NCBI GenBank assembly: GCA_016647705.1
Contig: CM028338.1
Span: forward strand, 25,741,077-25,805,076
Length of the DNA: 64,000 nt
Origin: Eucommia ulmoides
Lineage: Eukaryota; Streptophyta; Magnoliopsida; Garryales; Eucommiaceae
Direction of reading: 5' to 3'
In this document: positions 35,023-48,016 of the stretch, piece by piece
How positions within the stretch are numbered: the stretch's first letter is position 1
Layout: every line of letters begins with the position of its first letter
Notes under the pieces: model-generated
The model's database searches: none
What the model was told of the DNA's origin: nothing
Seen by the model: only the letters and a program-made list of their open reading frames with translations
Position numbers and translations under genes: made by a program

Positions 35023-38000
35023 TGATTTTTCGTGGTGGCCACACTGTTGGTAGCCGGGCTGCTATTGGTGGTCGCTGGAGTAGTGGCAGGCGAAGAAGGT
35101 GGAGGTTGGCGTGGTGGATGGTGGCCAATGGGAAGAAGGTTCGGAGGAAGAAGATGATGAAAAAATGAAAAAGAAAAACAAAATACACTTTGGCCCCTAA
35201 CTTTTGGTGAAATGAAAAAGAAAAAATACACATTTACCCTTAAAGTTTGGATAACTTTTTGAAGTGACCCATTGAATTGGTTTTAATAAAATGATGAAAT
35301 TACCATTAATTTTGAAGTGAAATGACACAATTACTCTTACTTTTAACAGTTGCACTTTAGTCCACTACCACAGGGAGGGCAAAGTGCTAATCGAAATAAT
35401 ACGAAGGACAAAGCGAAATTAGACCTAACCACAGGGGGGCAAAGTCATAGTTGTCAAAGGCGCGCCCAGGCGCTCGCCTAGGCGCAGCACACGCGCCTCG
35501 CTCAGGTCTAGGCTCTGAACCTACAAGAAGCGAACGCCTTTGACGCATGAGCGAGAGTCGCCTGCGTCGCCGGAGGCGCGCCTGCGGTGGCCAAGGCGAT
35601 TTTTTTCCAGCCTGGCCTTATGGGCTCTCGAATTAGCTAGCCCAAGCCCTAAATATATTCCCAGATCGGCAGATCCCATACCTGAGCTTCCGAAACCCTA
35701 TTGAATCGGCGTGAACAGAATCTCGAACAGAATCGCTTCGCTTTCGGTCGATTTCTCCTTCGATTTCGTTCGATTGCTCCTCGATTTCGTTCGTTTTCTG
35801 CTTCGGTTTCCATTGATTTCGTCGCTCGCTGCTGCTGCTGGTCGATTGCTGCTCCTTCGACTGCTGGTGGTCCGATTTCTGCTCCCTTCGTCGATTTCTC
35901 CTTCGCTGCATGTAGTGTTTGCTCTCCTCCGACTGCTGCTGCTCCGATTGCTGAAAACGAGCCGTTCGATTTCTCCTTCGCTATTTGATTCCTCCTCCGA
36001 CTGCTGCTGCTGCTTCGATCGCCATCGGTTCGCGGTTCGTCGTCCTCCAGCTGCTCAGGTAAGGCTGTAAGGTAATGGTTTATTTATTTTACTTAATTAA
36101 TTATTTATGTTTTATTAATTTTTTTATATAATTACTTAATTAGTTATTTTATTTATGATTTGCCTATTTGTTTCATGATTCATGTGTAAAATGTGTTCTA
36201 ATTTTGTGTAAAATGTGTACTAATTTTTTGTTTCCGTTTCCGTTTCTGATTTTGATGATATTATTTGTTTATGTTCATGTTAAAACTTAATTGTTTAATT
36301 ATTTATTTAGTTTATTTTTGTTATTATTTGTTTGTTTAATTGTTTGTTAGAAGTTAGGACAAATTAAATGGCTAGTGAAGGATCAAGGGACCCCGCGTGG
36401 AGCCATGCGTATTTGGCGAATCCACAAGACAAAAATTCGGTCACATGCAATTTTTGTAAAAAAGTGACGAAATGAGGTATATATCGGGCTAAACAACACA
36501 TTGTTGGCGGATATAGAAATGTCACCGCTTGCAAAAAATGTCCATCTCACGTGAGAGATGAAATCCGAGACTACATGTCCAAGAAGAAGAAGGAAAAAGA
36601 TCAAATTAATTTGCTTCCGAATTTTGATGACTACGAGGCCGGAAGTGAGGATGAGGATGATGTTCGAGATGTGACATTCCTGAAAAGACAAACACCTTCT
36701 TCAGGTAGAAATTCAAGTACATTTGTTCCAAAAAAGGCCAAAGCAAAAAGGACCTTTGGATTTGTATTACACTCCCGATCCAGAAACGGTTGTGAAAAAC
36801 CGAAAGGGGAAAGGGAAACAAACTAAGTTGGATGATAATGATCATGCGAAGAAAGAGTTAAGGTCCAGAGCATGTACACTCATTGCTAGATGGATGTATG
36901 ATGCGGGAATTTCATTTAATGCAGTCAAATATGATAGTTTTCAAGCGATAATTGAGGGTATCGGACAATATGGTCCCGGTATGAAAGCGCCATCATACCA
37001 TGAGGTTAGAGTTCCTCTATTAAAAAAGGAGGTGCAGAAGACAAATGAAATGCTTGAAAAGCACAAGGAGGAACGTGAAACCCATGGATGCTCAATTATG
37101 GCGGATGGTTGGAAAGACAAACGAGAGAGGACTCTCATTAATTTCTTGGTTAATAGTCCTCGAGGAAGTGTTTTTATTGAATCCGTTGATGCTTCCGCTT
37201 ATGCAAAGACTGGAGAGAAGATGTTTGAGCTACTTAGTACTTTTGTGGATAAGATTGGAGAATCTAATGTGGTGCAAGTGGTTACAGATAGTGCCTCTTC
37301 TAATGTCATGGCCGGTAAGTTTAAATATTAATTTCTAATAATTATATTTTAATTAGAATGTACATTTTTCAAATTTATTAGCAATTAAGTATTATTTTTT
37401 ATTCTTCACAGGGAGGTTGTTGGAGGCGAAATACCAACATTTATATTGGACACCATGTGCGGCCCACTGTTTGGATTTGATGTTGGAAGACATCTTTAAG
37501 TTGCCAAACATGAATCGAACCTTTGTGAAAGCGGTATTTCTAAATGGTTACATTTATAACCACCCTGGTGTAGTTAACATGATGAGACGATTCACTCATC
37601 AGAAGGAATTGCTAAGGCCGGCAAAAACCTGATTTGCTACCGCTTTCATCACATTGTGTAGACTTCATCAAGAAAGGAATAACTTGAGGAAGATGTTCAT
37701 TTCGGATGAATGGACCACTAGCAAGTGGGCGAAGGAGCAACAAGGTAAAAGGGCAAAAGACATTGTACTAATGCCGACCTTTTGGCAAAATGTCGTTTTT
37801 GGTCTTAAGGTATCAGGCCCTCTTGTTCGAGTGCTTCGTTTGGTTGATGGGGAGAGAAAACCCGCAATGGGGTATATTTATGAGGCTATGGATAGAGCCA
37901 AAGAAGCCATTGCCAAAGCATTCAAAGAGGACGAGGAGAAGTATAGTGAGATTTTTAAAATTATCGATCGTCGATGGAATATCCAACTTCATCGTCCTTT

Positions 38001-41000
38001 GCATGCAGCTGGTCACTTTCTGAATTCGGAATACTATCATGGAAACAAAGACATTCATCAAGATGAGGAAGTGATGAAAGGCTTCTATGAATGTGTTATG
38101 AGGTTGGTTCCTACTCTTGCGGCACAAGATAAAATTTCGGTGGAATTGGACAAGTACAAGAAATCCGAAGGCCTCTTTGGGATGCCTATGGCCGTCAGAC
38201 ATAGGAGCACAAAGTCAGCTGGTAAATTTTTTGTTTTAATTTTTGTCGTCTTATTGCTTTAATTTAATGATTCTAAATTAGTAATTATATTTTACAGTCG
38301 ACTGGTGGACCTCATACGGTGGGTCGACACCTAACTTGCAAGCGTTTGCAATAAAAATCCTTAGTTTTACATGTAGTGCATCCGGTTGCGAAAGGAATTG
38401 GAGTGTTTTTGAACATGTAAGTTTTTTTTTTAATATTTAATTTGAATTTATTTAAAAGTTATCAAATATAATCCCCTTAAATAATGATCTTTTAATCTAT
38501 TGCGTATAAATTATTGTAGATTCACAGCAAGAAGAGTAATAGGCTAGCGCAAAAGCGATTAAATGATTTGGTGTATGTGAAATATAATAGAGCATTGATT
38601 CGTCGATATCAAGCACGCGACGTCATTGATCCTATCTCATTGACTGATATTGATGATAGCAATGAATGGTTAATTGGTCGAGTTGATGGAGATTCTGATA
38701 GGGAGCTCGATGATGAGTATGTGCATGATGAAGAAGATGGATTGACATGGACAAATGCAGCTACTGCCGCTGGAGTAGAAGAGAGTCGATATAATTCTAG
38801 ATCGAAATCGACTCCAAGGGTGAATGCTAGAAATAAGCAAGTGGCAAGTTCTTCTACTCCAACAATCCATTTAGATGAGGAAGAAGCAAATTCGGAAGAG
38901 ACTGAAGAAGAAGAGTGTGAGTGGGATGATCACGTGTCCAATGGTGAAGATGTAGACGACTTCGCTTTGGTGGATGACGATGATGATATTTGATTATTTG
39001 GATTTTGGTTGATTGTATTTTTGTTTGCTCTTTGTTTTTGTATGTTTAAAAACTTGCATTTGGAGTTCTGGGCTACTTGTGAGTGTATTTTATATTTTCT
39101 AATTGAAATTTAGTCATAATTTTACTTCTTGATTTTAGATTTGCAATATAAAAGTACTATTTATTAATTTATTTATTTTTTTAAATGTTGTGCGCCTGGT
39201 GTCGCTCAGGCTAGCGCCTCGCCGTGCGCCTAGCGCCTAGGCTCCGGGACACCTTGTGCGCCTCGGTGCGCCTAGAGCCTTTGACAACTATGGGCAAAGT
39301 GTAACTAACCCTAAATAATATAAGTATTAATCCTAAAAGCAAATGAATAGCCATCATTTGTTAAAAAGCAAATTTAAAACATGTGCTGACGACAATTCAA
39401 GTGAAGGTATCCCACGGCTAATGCAACAATTCTTACTCCATTTCCCACAGGCAATGAGATGTCTCATTTACTCGACTTTCTACTTTCCTTTAGACCTTAC
39501 ATAGTATTACACACACATGAACTAGTAGCAAAGTGTAAAACCCAATTTGAAACAGAATAGGTTGTTAAACAACCAATAATAAGCAGCAGATTTGATATAC
39601 CTTCCGAAGGTTTGTCCTTGGAACTTAGGTTTTGGGGACAATTACTTTTCTAATGCCCTTGTTAGCCGCAGCGAAAACATTTCCTTTTATCGGGCCTCTT
39701 CTCTTTCTCTGTCTTTTTGTTCACTTTCAAAGATGAGCTATATTTGCTCTTTTTCTCCTTGAGGTCGAAGGCCCGTCCACTACGAGCAATGAACCCTTGG
39801 ACTTTTACAAGGTGCCTTCGATGGTCCCCAACATGTTAAGAAGACCCCGGAGGAGTAACTTCTAGCTTGTTCATGTTGAAGTTCACCATAAACTGGTCAT
39901 ACGCATCAGGAAGCAACTGTTAACTAGGTACACAACCAGGTTGTGATCAAGAGTTGACCACAATCTTTCTATTTTCTCAACCTGATTAATCATCTTAAGG
40001 ACGTGGTCCCTAACTGATGATTGCTGGCTTCTTGGTCTTGAAAAGCTCCTTTGAGTGGTTGTACCTAGCAGTACGACTGTGCATGCCAAAAAAAGATTCC
40101 AGGAGTTACACAATTGCATATGAGCTCCCCAGTTCTTCGGACTGTTTCTGAAGTTCATTGCGCATTGATGTTATCACATGGCATTGAGCCTGCTTATCAT
40201 CGTCTATTTATTTTTGGATCGTGCTCAGTGTTGACATCAAATGCCACAAGTACTGGACCATCATTTTTCGAGAAGCCAAAACTAGTGTAAGGATTCTCTT
40301 CTAATCAGAGAAGTTAGGTCTTGTTAAAGTATTTTTCTCAAGAACATTGGGTATATGCCAATGACTTCCCTTGTCATTTTGCACTATATTAGATATCTCC
40401 CTTGTCATTTTGCAAATACCAGAAACCTCCCATGTCTTTTTGTTTAAACATCACTTACCTCATTTTGGACAAAATTGCCCATAGGTTATTTTTTAAAAAA
40501 ATTCATTAATACCCTTATATTTTTAAAATTATATTTTTTATCCTTAATTTTTTAAATAATTATATTTACCTCTCACCACCACCCAACTCCCACCACCACC
40601 GCCCAACTCCCACTACCCACAGCCACCGCCACCTCCTACCACCGCCACCACCCTCCCCCATCTCCCACTGCCGCCACCACCACCTCCCACCGTCACCGCC
40701 ACCGCCACCGCCACCTCCCACCACACATCGCCCAACTCCCCCGCCACCACCAATACGCAAGAGGGAGAAAAATGGGGAGTTAAATGGGAATAAGAGAGAG
40801 AGAGAGAAGTAAAAAGGATAGGCCCGCCCTTTTACTCAAACCAAAAGAGGAGAGAGAGGAGGAAAGAGAGAATAAGAGAAAGAGAAAGAGAGAGAATAAG
40901 AGGGGGAGGAGAGAGAGAGAACCTTGTATGTGAGTATGTGAGAGAGAATCATGTGTGGATGTGTAGGTGGGGCCCTACCCTTTTCATGTTTGCCCATGTT

Positions 41001-44000
41001 TGACTTTTCTCTCTCTCTCTTTCGGCACACATCTCTCTCTCTCTCTTTCGGCACACACAAACATCAAACATGGGCAAACATGAAAAGGGTGGGGCCCCAC
41101 CTACACATCCACACATGATTCTCTCTCACATACTCACATACAAGGTTCTCTCTCTCTCTCCTTCCCCCCCCCCTCTCTCTCTCTCTCTCTCTTTCTCTTA
41201 TTCTCTCTCTTTCTTCCTCTCTTTCCTCTTTCAGTTTGAGTAAAAGGGTGGGCCTACCCTTTTTACTTTTCTTTCTCTTTCTCTCTCTTATTCCCATTTA
41301 ACTCCCCATTTTTCTCCCTCTTCAGTATGGGTGGTGGCAGGGGAGTTGGGCGGTGGGTGGTGGGAGGTGGCGATGGCTGTGTGTGGCGGCGGGAGGTGGT
41401 GTTGGGTGGCAGCAGTGGGAGGTGGGGGAGGGTGGTGGCGGTGGTTGTGGGTGGTGGGAGTTGGGTGGTGGTGAGAGGTAAATATAATTATTTAAAAAGT
41501 TTTAAGGGTAAAAAATATAATTTTAAAAAGATAAGGGTGTTAATGAATTTTTTTTAAAAATAACTTAAGGGCAATTTTGTCAAAAGAAAGGTAAGTGGTG
41601 TTTGAACAAAAAGATAGAGGATGTCTCTGGTATTTGCAAAATGACAAGGTAGGTATTTGATATAGTGCAAAATGACAGAAAAGGTCATTGGCATATACCC
41701 CAAGAACATTTTGCAATGGTTTCGACATAATGATATCTACACAAAAGAAAATAAACTTATAAGTTTAGATAACAATACTCTTGATTTAAGAGTATGCACG
41801 AACAAGTTTCTAGGAGCACCAAACACTTTGCATTCCCTAAGTGGCATTTTGATTGCGTTCATATTGTGCTTAAATTATATGAAACTAGCGTAGAAAAGTT
41901 TTATAAAAATAAGAGGTCAATGTGGTCTAGAATTGAGCTAAGGAAATCAATAAAATACAGAGTTCAGTCGATTGAACCCATGAGTCTTCAGTCGATTGAA
42001 CCCATGAGTCCGGTCAATTGACCTCAATAGGGAGTTGATAATTCAACTCAGCTTAATCCGGTCGACCGATTAGGCAAATCCAGTCAACTGATTAGACCAG
42101 GAGGTTTAGAAAATGTTTTTTTTGGTTGTGTTTGGTCAACCGATTGGACTAGGGACTAAGGTTTCCTTGCTTTGGTCAACCGATTAGATCAGAGGCCAAA
42201 AGGCTTACAAAATTTTGAAGATTGGTCAACTGATCAGCCCGTTCGGTCAACCAATCGGCGCAGAGTTGTAAGCAATATTAATCTTGGATTTCAAAATTGA
42301 ACGAGTTTTCTTAGTCAAATTGTTTCAAACGTGTTCGAATCTCAAATTAGATATTTTATCTTGTGTAAACAAATTTCACGAATTATAAATCAAAATCTAG
42401 GAGTCTATTGTGCAAAACAAACTTCTCATTTTTCAGCCCCCCTTTGATTTGTTCCTTAAACTTAGGATCTCCTACCTGATTTGTGCTTGATTTGGCCCGA
42501 TTTGTGCTTGATTTTAGCGAGGGATTTAAGTCTAATTTATTGTCTATATGGTTCGCATGTCTTGGATTCAACCTAATTCTCTCCAATTAGCCTTGACAAC
42601 TGCAACAATCCATTTTTTCTGTATCTCATATATATCTATTCGTCTTGCATGTTTTTAACTAAGCGAATACATAATAAAATACACAAAAAATACACTGAGA
42701 ACACCTTGTTCTAGAATGAGTGATGGAGGCCAATTGAAAAGAAATAAAATAAAAACTAAAAATAAAAAAGATTCTTGCTCAAATAATTCAATAATCAATT
42801 AATCAAAGATGTCTTTATATTACAATAAAACCTCATTATATAGGCAAATAATAACGGCTATGTTAACGGTTACTTGCCAAAATAAGAATAACGGCTATTT
42901 CATGATTTTATTAGCTATAAATATAATTCACTACTATAGGGAAAAAAAAGACTAATGATTTTTCCGCCTTCATCGTACATAAGTTTGAAGTGGTGGCCGT
43001 AGATCCCCATCAATTCTCCCCGGCTAAAAAGAACTCGCCTTCGGAGAGTTATAAGAATGGTATTGCTCCATGAGGTCAGGTGCAAGTCATCTTAACTCCT
43101 CATCTAAAATCCACGTAGCATTTGAGAGTGGTCGACCCTTCCATTTGATAAGATATCTTTGATATCCACCTTGTGACGAGCCAATGATCTCGTCTTCTAA
43201 CACCTCTTCAATTTGATTATCTCTATATAGTGGCAGATGGTGTAGCTTCGGTGTTGGCGCAGGTGAATTAACATCTTTCCGAGTTAGTCCAAGGACAAAG
43301 TCCATGCTTAAATCCTTCCGTGGCATGTGAGGAATAGACAAAGGGGTGTACATGCCTATGTTATTTTTCCTAGCCTTAGTGTTAGCTCCTAACAATGTTG
43401 GAGGGCCAAACAACACCGGCTTGGTGTACTTTGCTACCGGACATGGTGCATGCGGCACGGATGGGGTCGTTTGCAAGGAAGGCACCAACTTGATGCACGT
43501 CGTTGGGCGAGGCATTGTGGCCCAACACCAGTGGGTGTTGGGCAGTGAGAAAGACCTTGGTGCGGTACCGATGCAAGGTGGCATAACGTAGGCGCAATGC
43601 TACGTTGTAGACAGTGTCATGTACGCGGCATGACAAATTGTTGGGAATGGCGGTGCATTTTGGTGCAGAAGATGCATACGGCGTTGGGAAGTCGTTGGGC
43701 GCAACAACGCAACGAGACAGAACGTGGGCGCAACGACGTGTTTTGGCCATGCAGGCGGCGTGGCAAAACGTTAGCGAACATCGGCATGACTATGGGACGA
43801 GATGGTAACGAGACAGGCTGTTGAAACGGTGCAAAAATGTTGGAATGAAGCTGAGCTCGTGGAGAGCTGATAGACTGGTAGTTACCAGACATGTGCAAGA
43901 CATGTGGGTGCTGTCTGGACAGTTGCTGTGGCGGTTTTGGTTAGTTTTCAGACAGAAAAACTAACTTCTATGGGTTGGACACGTGTTGGGACAGGTGTCG

Positions 44001-47000
44001 GTTATTTGCCTAGGCAGTTGGGGCTGTCAATTGCTGATTTCTCCTATAAATAGTCATGTTTTGGGTTTGTTTTTGGTTAGTAAATGTAGACTTGCGGAAA
44101 TCAGACTATTGTTGTAATTGGTTCCTTGTAACCTGAGTTATATAATACAAGGTTGGGTTTTCCTGTAAATGTTACTATGCCTTTGCGTGGGTGCATTTTT
44201 GGTACTGTGTTTCGGTGTATTCTCGGTTGTATTATGTTGCAGGAACGTGTGTGTTTTACATACGGTTGGTGCATTTCCGTTGCGTGGTAGGACATTAACG
44301 GGGCTGCTAGTTGTCGGTGCAACTAGGTCATTACACGGTTATAATTTTTGCGGTAAAAATTTGACCATGTGACACTTAGCTAGTTGGCAAGTTCGACATT
44401 GTGACACAATTTTGGAGACATCTTTCTTCCAGCTAGGCCAATAAAATCTATCCTCCACCAAAGCAATAGCTTTGTCACGACCAAAGTGTCGCGTGAGCCC
44501 CCGTGTAATTCCCATAATAAAATGCTTGATGGTCTGAATATAAAATAAACTCTTGGGATAGTAGATAGTAGCTCCAGTGTCGTAGAGCTTGTACAACAGC
44601 GTAAAACTCTTTATCATAAGTAGAGTATTTTTGTTTGGCGTCATTAAGTTTTTCGCTGAAATAAGCTATCGGGTGGCCTTCCTGACTCAACATGCCCCCG
44701 CTTCCAATGCCAGACTCATCACAAGCAACCTTATAGACTTTAGAAAGGTCGGGGTGTCTTAAGACGGGTGTCTTAGTTATCTTGTCTTTAATGACATGAA
44801 AGGCTCTTAAATTCTCCCTTTTTTATACAATCCGTCATTGGGGCCATGATAGTGCTAAAGGCTTTAATAAAGCGTCGATAGAAAGTGGCTAGTCCATGGA
44901 AACTACGGACATCGGTAATAGATTTTGGTTCTGACCATTCCCTAATAGCTTTGACCTTTTTAGGGTCAACAACAATACTATGAGCAGACACGATGAATCT
45001 TAAGAAAAGTACTTGAGGTTGCATAAAAGAACATTTTTTGAGATTGACGTGCAATTTGGTAGTCCTGAGGGTCTCAAGAATTAAGTGGATATGGCTTAGG
45101 TGCTCATTCCTAGATGTACTGTAAATTAGGATGTCATCAAAGTATACCACAAGAAATTTCCCAATGAAAGGTCGTAAAATCATAGTCATAACTCTCATGA
45201 AGGTACTAGGCGCATTGGAGAGTCCAAATGACATAACTAACCATTTATACAAGCCATCTTGTGTCTTAAAGGCAGTGTTCCATTCGTCCCAGGTTGGATA
45301 CGTATTTGATGGTATCCACTATGCAAGTCGATTTTTGTTTACCATTTGGACCTTGCTATTTGGTCTAGTAAGTCATCAAGTCTAGGAATAGTAAATCGGT
45401 ACTTAATCTTGATCCTATTAATGGATCGACTATCCACACACATTCTCCAAGAGCCATCCTTTTTGGGAATCAACAAACCAGGAACTGCACAAGGGTTAAG
45501 GCTAGGTTGAATTCGACCTTTTGTGAGAAGTGCGTCTACTTGCCTATTCATTTCTGCCCGTTCTTTGGGATTCAAGCTATAATGCGGGAGATTAGGCAAT
45601 TAAGATCCTAGTACTAGGTCGATGGCATGTTGAATGTCCCTCATAGGTAGTAATTCTTCAGGCAGTTCTTTGAGTGTCACGTTGCTGAACTCCCCCAACA
45701 AGGTGGTGATCTCTTCTGGGAGATCAACACTTGTTTCAGTAGGAAAGCGAATTTCTCCTTTTCCTACTAATGCCAATAGGACGCCCGAGTTCTTACTCTC
45801 ATTCTCAAACTTTTGACGGGATAAGATTTGCAATTCATTCTTATAGTTTTTTTTTGAGAAGAAAACTCATTCTTTGTTTGACTCTTTTTTGGGTCGGGTT
45901 TGGTTGGTTTTAAGATTATGTTTTTGCCAGCATGTTGAAAAACATAAGTATTGTCCTTACCAAATTTTTTCACGTCCACGTCATAGAGCCATGGACGACC
46001 TAAGAGAACATGAGTAACATCCATGGGTAAAACATCACATAATATTTGTGTGGAGTAGTCACCCATCTTGATTGGTATTAAACAAGTCTCAGAAACAGGT
46101 AAGGAGGTCTTATCTACCCAGGCAACCCTATAAGGGTGAGGATGTGGGTTAATTTTGAGCTTTAACCTAGTAACAACAGACTTGGATACGACATTCATTG
46201 AGCTTCCTCCATCGATAACCAACTTACAAATTCTATCCCCCCACACTTGACCTAAGTGTGGAAGATTCTGGTACGTTTCCAGGAGTCAGAATCTAGATAC
46301 ACCTCATAACATTAAGATAAACATTCCTAGCTTCATCCCCTAGTTCTTTTCCCTCTTCCGATGGTTCTAAAGGTTCCACTACTTGGTTATTTTCTTCCTC
46401 ATCTAGGGGTTCTACCTCTTCAACACCTATTGCTAGGGCTCGATGTGGGCAACGTGATGCAAAGTGACCTACACCATGATAATTGTGACATTCATTGGAG
46501 GAGAAATCTCTAGTCTTAGTCATACTAGGTCTCTGGTAGATACTCTAACTAGGATTAGAGCTTGTCTTGGAGGCCCCTGGTTGTACGTGACTGGGGTTGT
46601 AACTACTCTTAAGTGCTACGGAGACAGGTTGTGATTGATTGGTCCAATGTGATTTCTCAAAAAGTGCAGATCTAGACGGATTTAATCCTCCTATTTGAGA
46701 AGTTACTCTTCTCTGATCGAGAAACCTAGAGAACCTCTCTATTTCTAGAGCCTTATGATATACCTCTTCTAGTGATTCTGGTGAATGGAGAGAGAATTCT
46801 CTTTGAATATCAAGCCTTAACCCATTAATGAATTTGGTGATACGAACCCATGATGCCTCATCAATATCACACCTCAACATTAATTCCTCAAATTGGGCTA
46901 CATAATCAGATACCCTAGAGGACAACTGCTTAAGGTTGAGCCATTGGTTCATTAGTTGTTGCATATAACATGTCGGGAGATAGTTCTCTTTTAGCCGTTT

Positions 47001-47982
47001 CATGTCCTCGCAACGGGTGATAGGTGTCTCTCCTATTCGTTCTATGTTTCTTTGGACACCTTGCCAATACCTCTTAGCAAACCCTATAAGTGTCATTTTG
47101 ACAAATTTTACCCTATGGTTATCTAACATCTCATACCATTCAAAATAATCATCCAAATCATTTAGCCCATCTAAGAAAGTGTTAGGGTTTAGAGTGCCAT
47201 CATAACAAGAAACATCAACCTTGACCTTTCTAATAATATCATCATGGTCAAAGCGAGGTTGATGGGGTCTACCCTAAGCTCTTATTGGTCTAGGATAGCT
47301 AAAGGTGTCCCCTTCATTGGGGTATACTTCATCTAAAAATTCTGGAGCCTCATCAAATGGATACTTAGGGGTTATGGGCTGATGACTCTCTAGGGGACTA
47401 TGAGAAGGAGCTAGGGTAGGCGAATAACTTGAATTTAGAACTTTCGGAGCGGTCGGCAGTCAGTTGGGGGCTGGTAAATTTTCATTATGATGAGAAAAAT
47501 TAGACTCCACTCTACATTCCCGTACTGGTTGTTTTTCCATGTGTCTAGTAGCCCTATGGTTTATGTGTTAGTCAACTAGTTGAGTGATTAGGCAACCTAA
47601 CTCAATGCGGATCTCCTTATGGAATTCAATTTGTTGCTTATGGAGGTCGATATATAAATTATCTCGATTTTGGTTCACTTTCTCTTGAAGGTGGTTTATA
47701 GAATTTTGAAGTTGGTTTATGGAATTTTGAAAGTTATCCACAGTCTCTTGTATGGTTTGGAATTCTTGTTGAATAGAATTTTGGGAAGTTTTATAGGTTT
47801 CGAATAGTCATGGAGTGGATTATAAATTGATGATATTAATGCCCCAAATATTCGATGGAAGTACTATAATGTTATATCTGTCACAAAAGAAAATAATGCA
47901 ATAGGGTACTAATGTAACTAGAATATAGAAATAATGTGTTGCCTTTTTTTTTTTCTATTTTTTTTTTTTAAATTGATGTCTG

Positions 47983-48016
<34 letters not shown>

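Larger units (their letters stand above)
35446..39292 (+). mobile_element. Complete hAT transposon (3,847 bp)
   Basis: Perfect 16-bp terminal inverted repeats CATAGTTGTCAAAGGC (35446-35461 and the complement at 39277-39292), flanked by an exact 8-bp duplication GGCAAAGT (35438-35445 and 39293-39300), the hAT signature. Just inside both ends are arrays of AGGCGC/GCGCCT motifs (35459-35600 and 39190-39280), likely transposase-binding subterminal repeats. It carries one transposase gene on + (36368-38993) with two nonsense codons and a frameshift. The ends look fresh, so it was probably moved in trans or died recently. It sits inside the right terminal repeat of MULE-1. Confidence 0.95.
34071..39311. 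mobile_element. MULE-1: Mutator-like non-autonomous element (9-bp TSD) with a hAT insert
   Basis: Ends GGGTTAATTACACTTTACCC (34071) and GGGCAAAGTGTAACTAACCC (39292-39311) are inverted repeats; similarity continues inward for about 130 bp (34071-34205 against 35345-35445 plus 39301-39311). It is flanked by an exact 9-bp duplication, TAAATAATA, at 34062-34070 and 39312-39320, as expected for Mutator-like elements. Without the hAT insert it is about 1,386 bp. The interior (34370-35180) is GC-richer, with a C18 run, an AG microsatellite (34980-35020) and codon-like stretches. No transposase is present, so it is non-autonomous and possibly carries captured host sequence. Confidence 0.85.
30200..41800 (-). 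mobile_element. Copia-C: Ty1-copia element holding a MULE, a hAT and a palindrome
   Basis: Read on -: gag starts at ATG 41728 (MSKPLQNVL), is interrupted after a few codons by the palindrome 40349-41700, continues 40340-39321, is interrupted by the MULE 34071-39311, and is followed by integrase (33930-33205), RT (33202-32100), RNase H (32024-31648), a polypurine tract and a 3' LTR whose start is TGTTGGAT at 31468. The left LTR end is not resolved (about 30.2 kb) and I could not find a matching 5' LTR to the right, so the 5' end is probably lost. All coding parts have stops and frameshifts. Confidence 0.75.

Noticed and set aside
35701-36070. Ser/Leu/Phe-rich open frames of 95-119 codons before the hAT transposase
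   Set aside because: They come from CTGCTGCTG and TTCGATTTC repeats and differ completely between phases.
40566-41557. Gly/Trp-rich and Arg/Glu-rich open frames in the palindrome
   Set aside because: Both arms give mirror products from GGTGG and GAGAGA repeats; there is no domain.
41940-42260. Repeated GGTCAACCGATT motifs taken for a CRISPR-like or satellite array
   Set aside because: Spacing is irregular, motifs vary and the same motif type occurs in copia LTRs elsewhere in the window; the genome is eukaryotic.
43346-43898. Open frames of 64-122 codons in the 995-bp solo LTR
   Set aside because: They overlap on both strands and lie between exact LTR ends; no coding domain is recognised.
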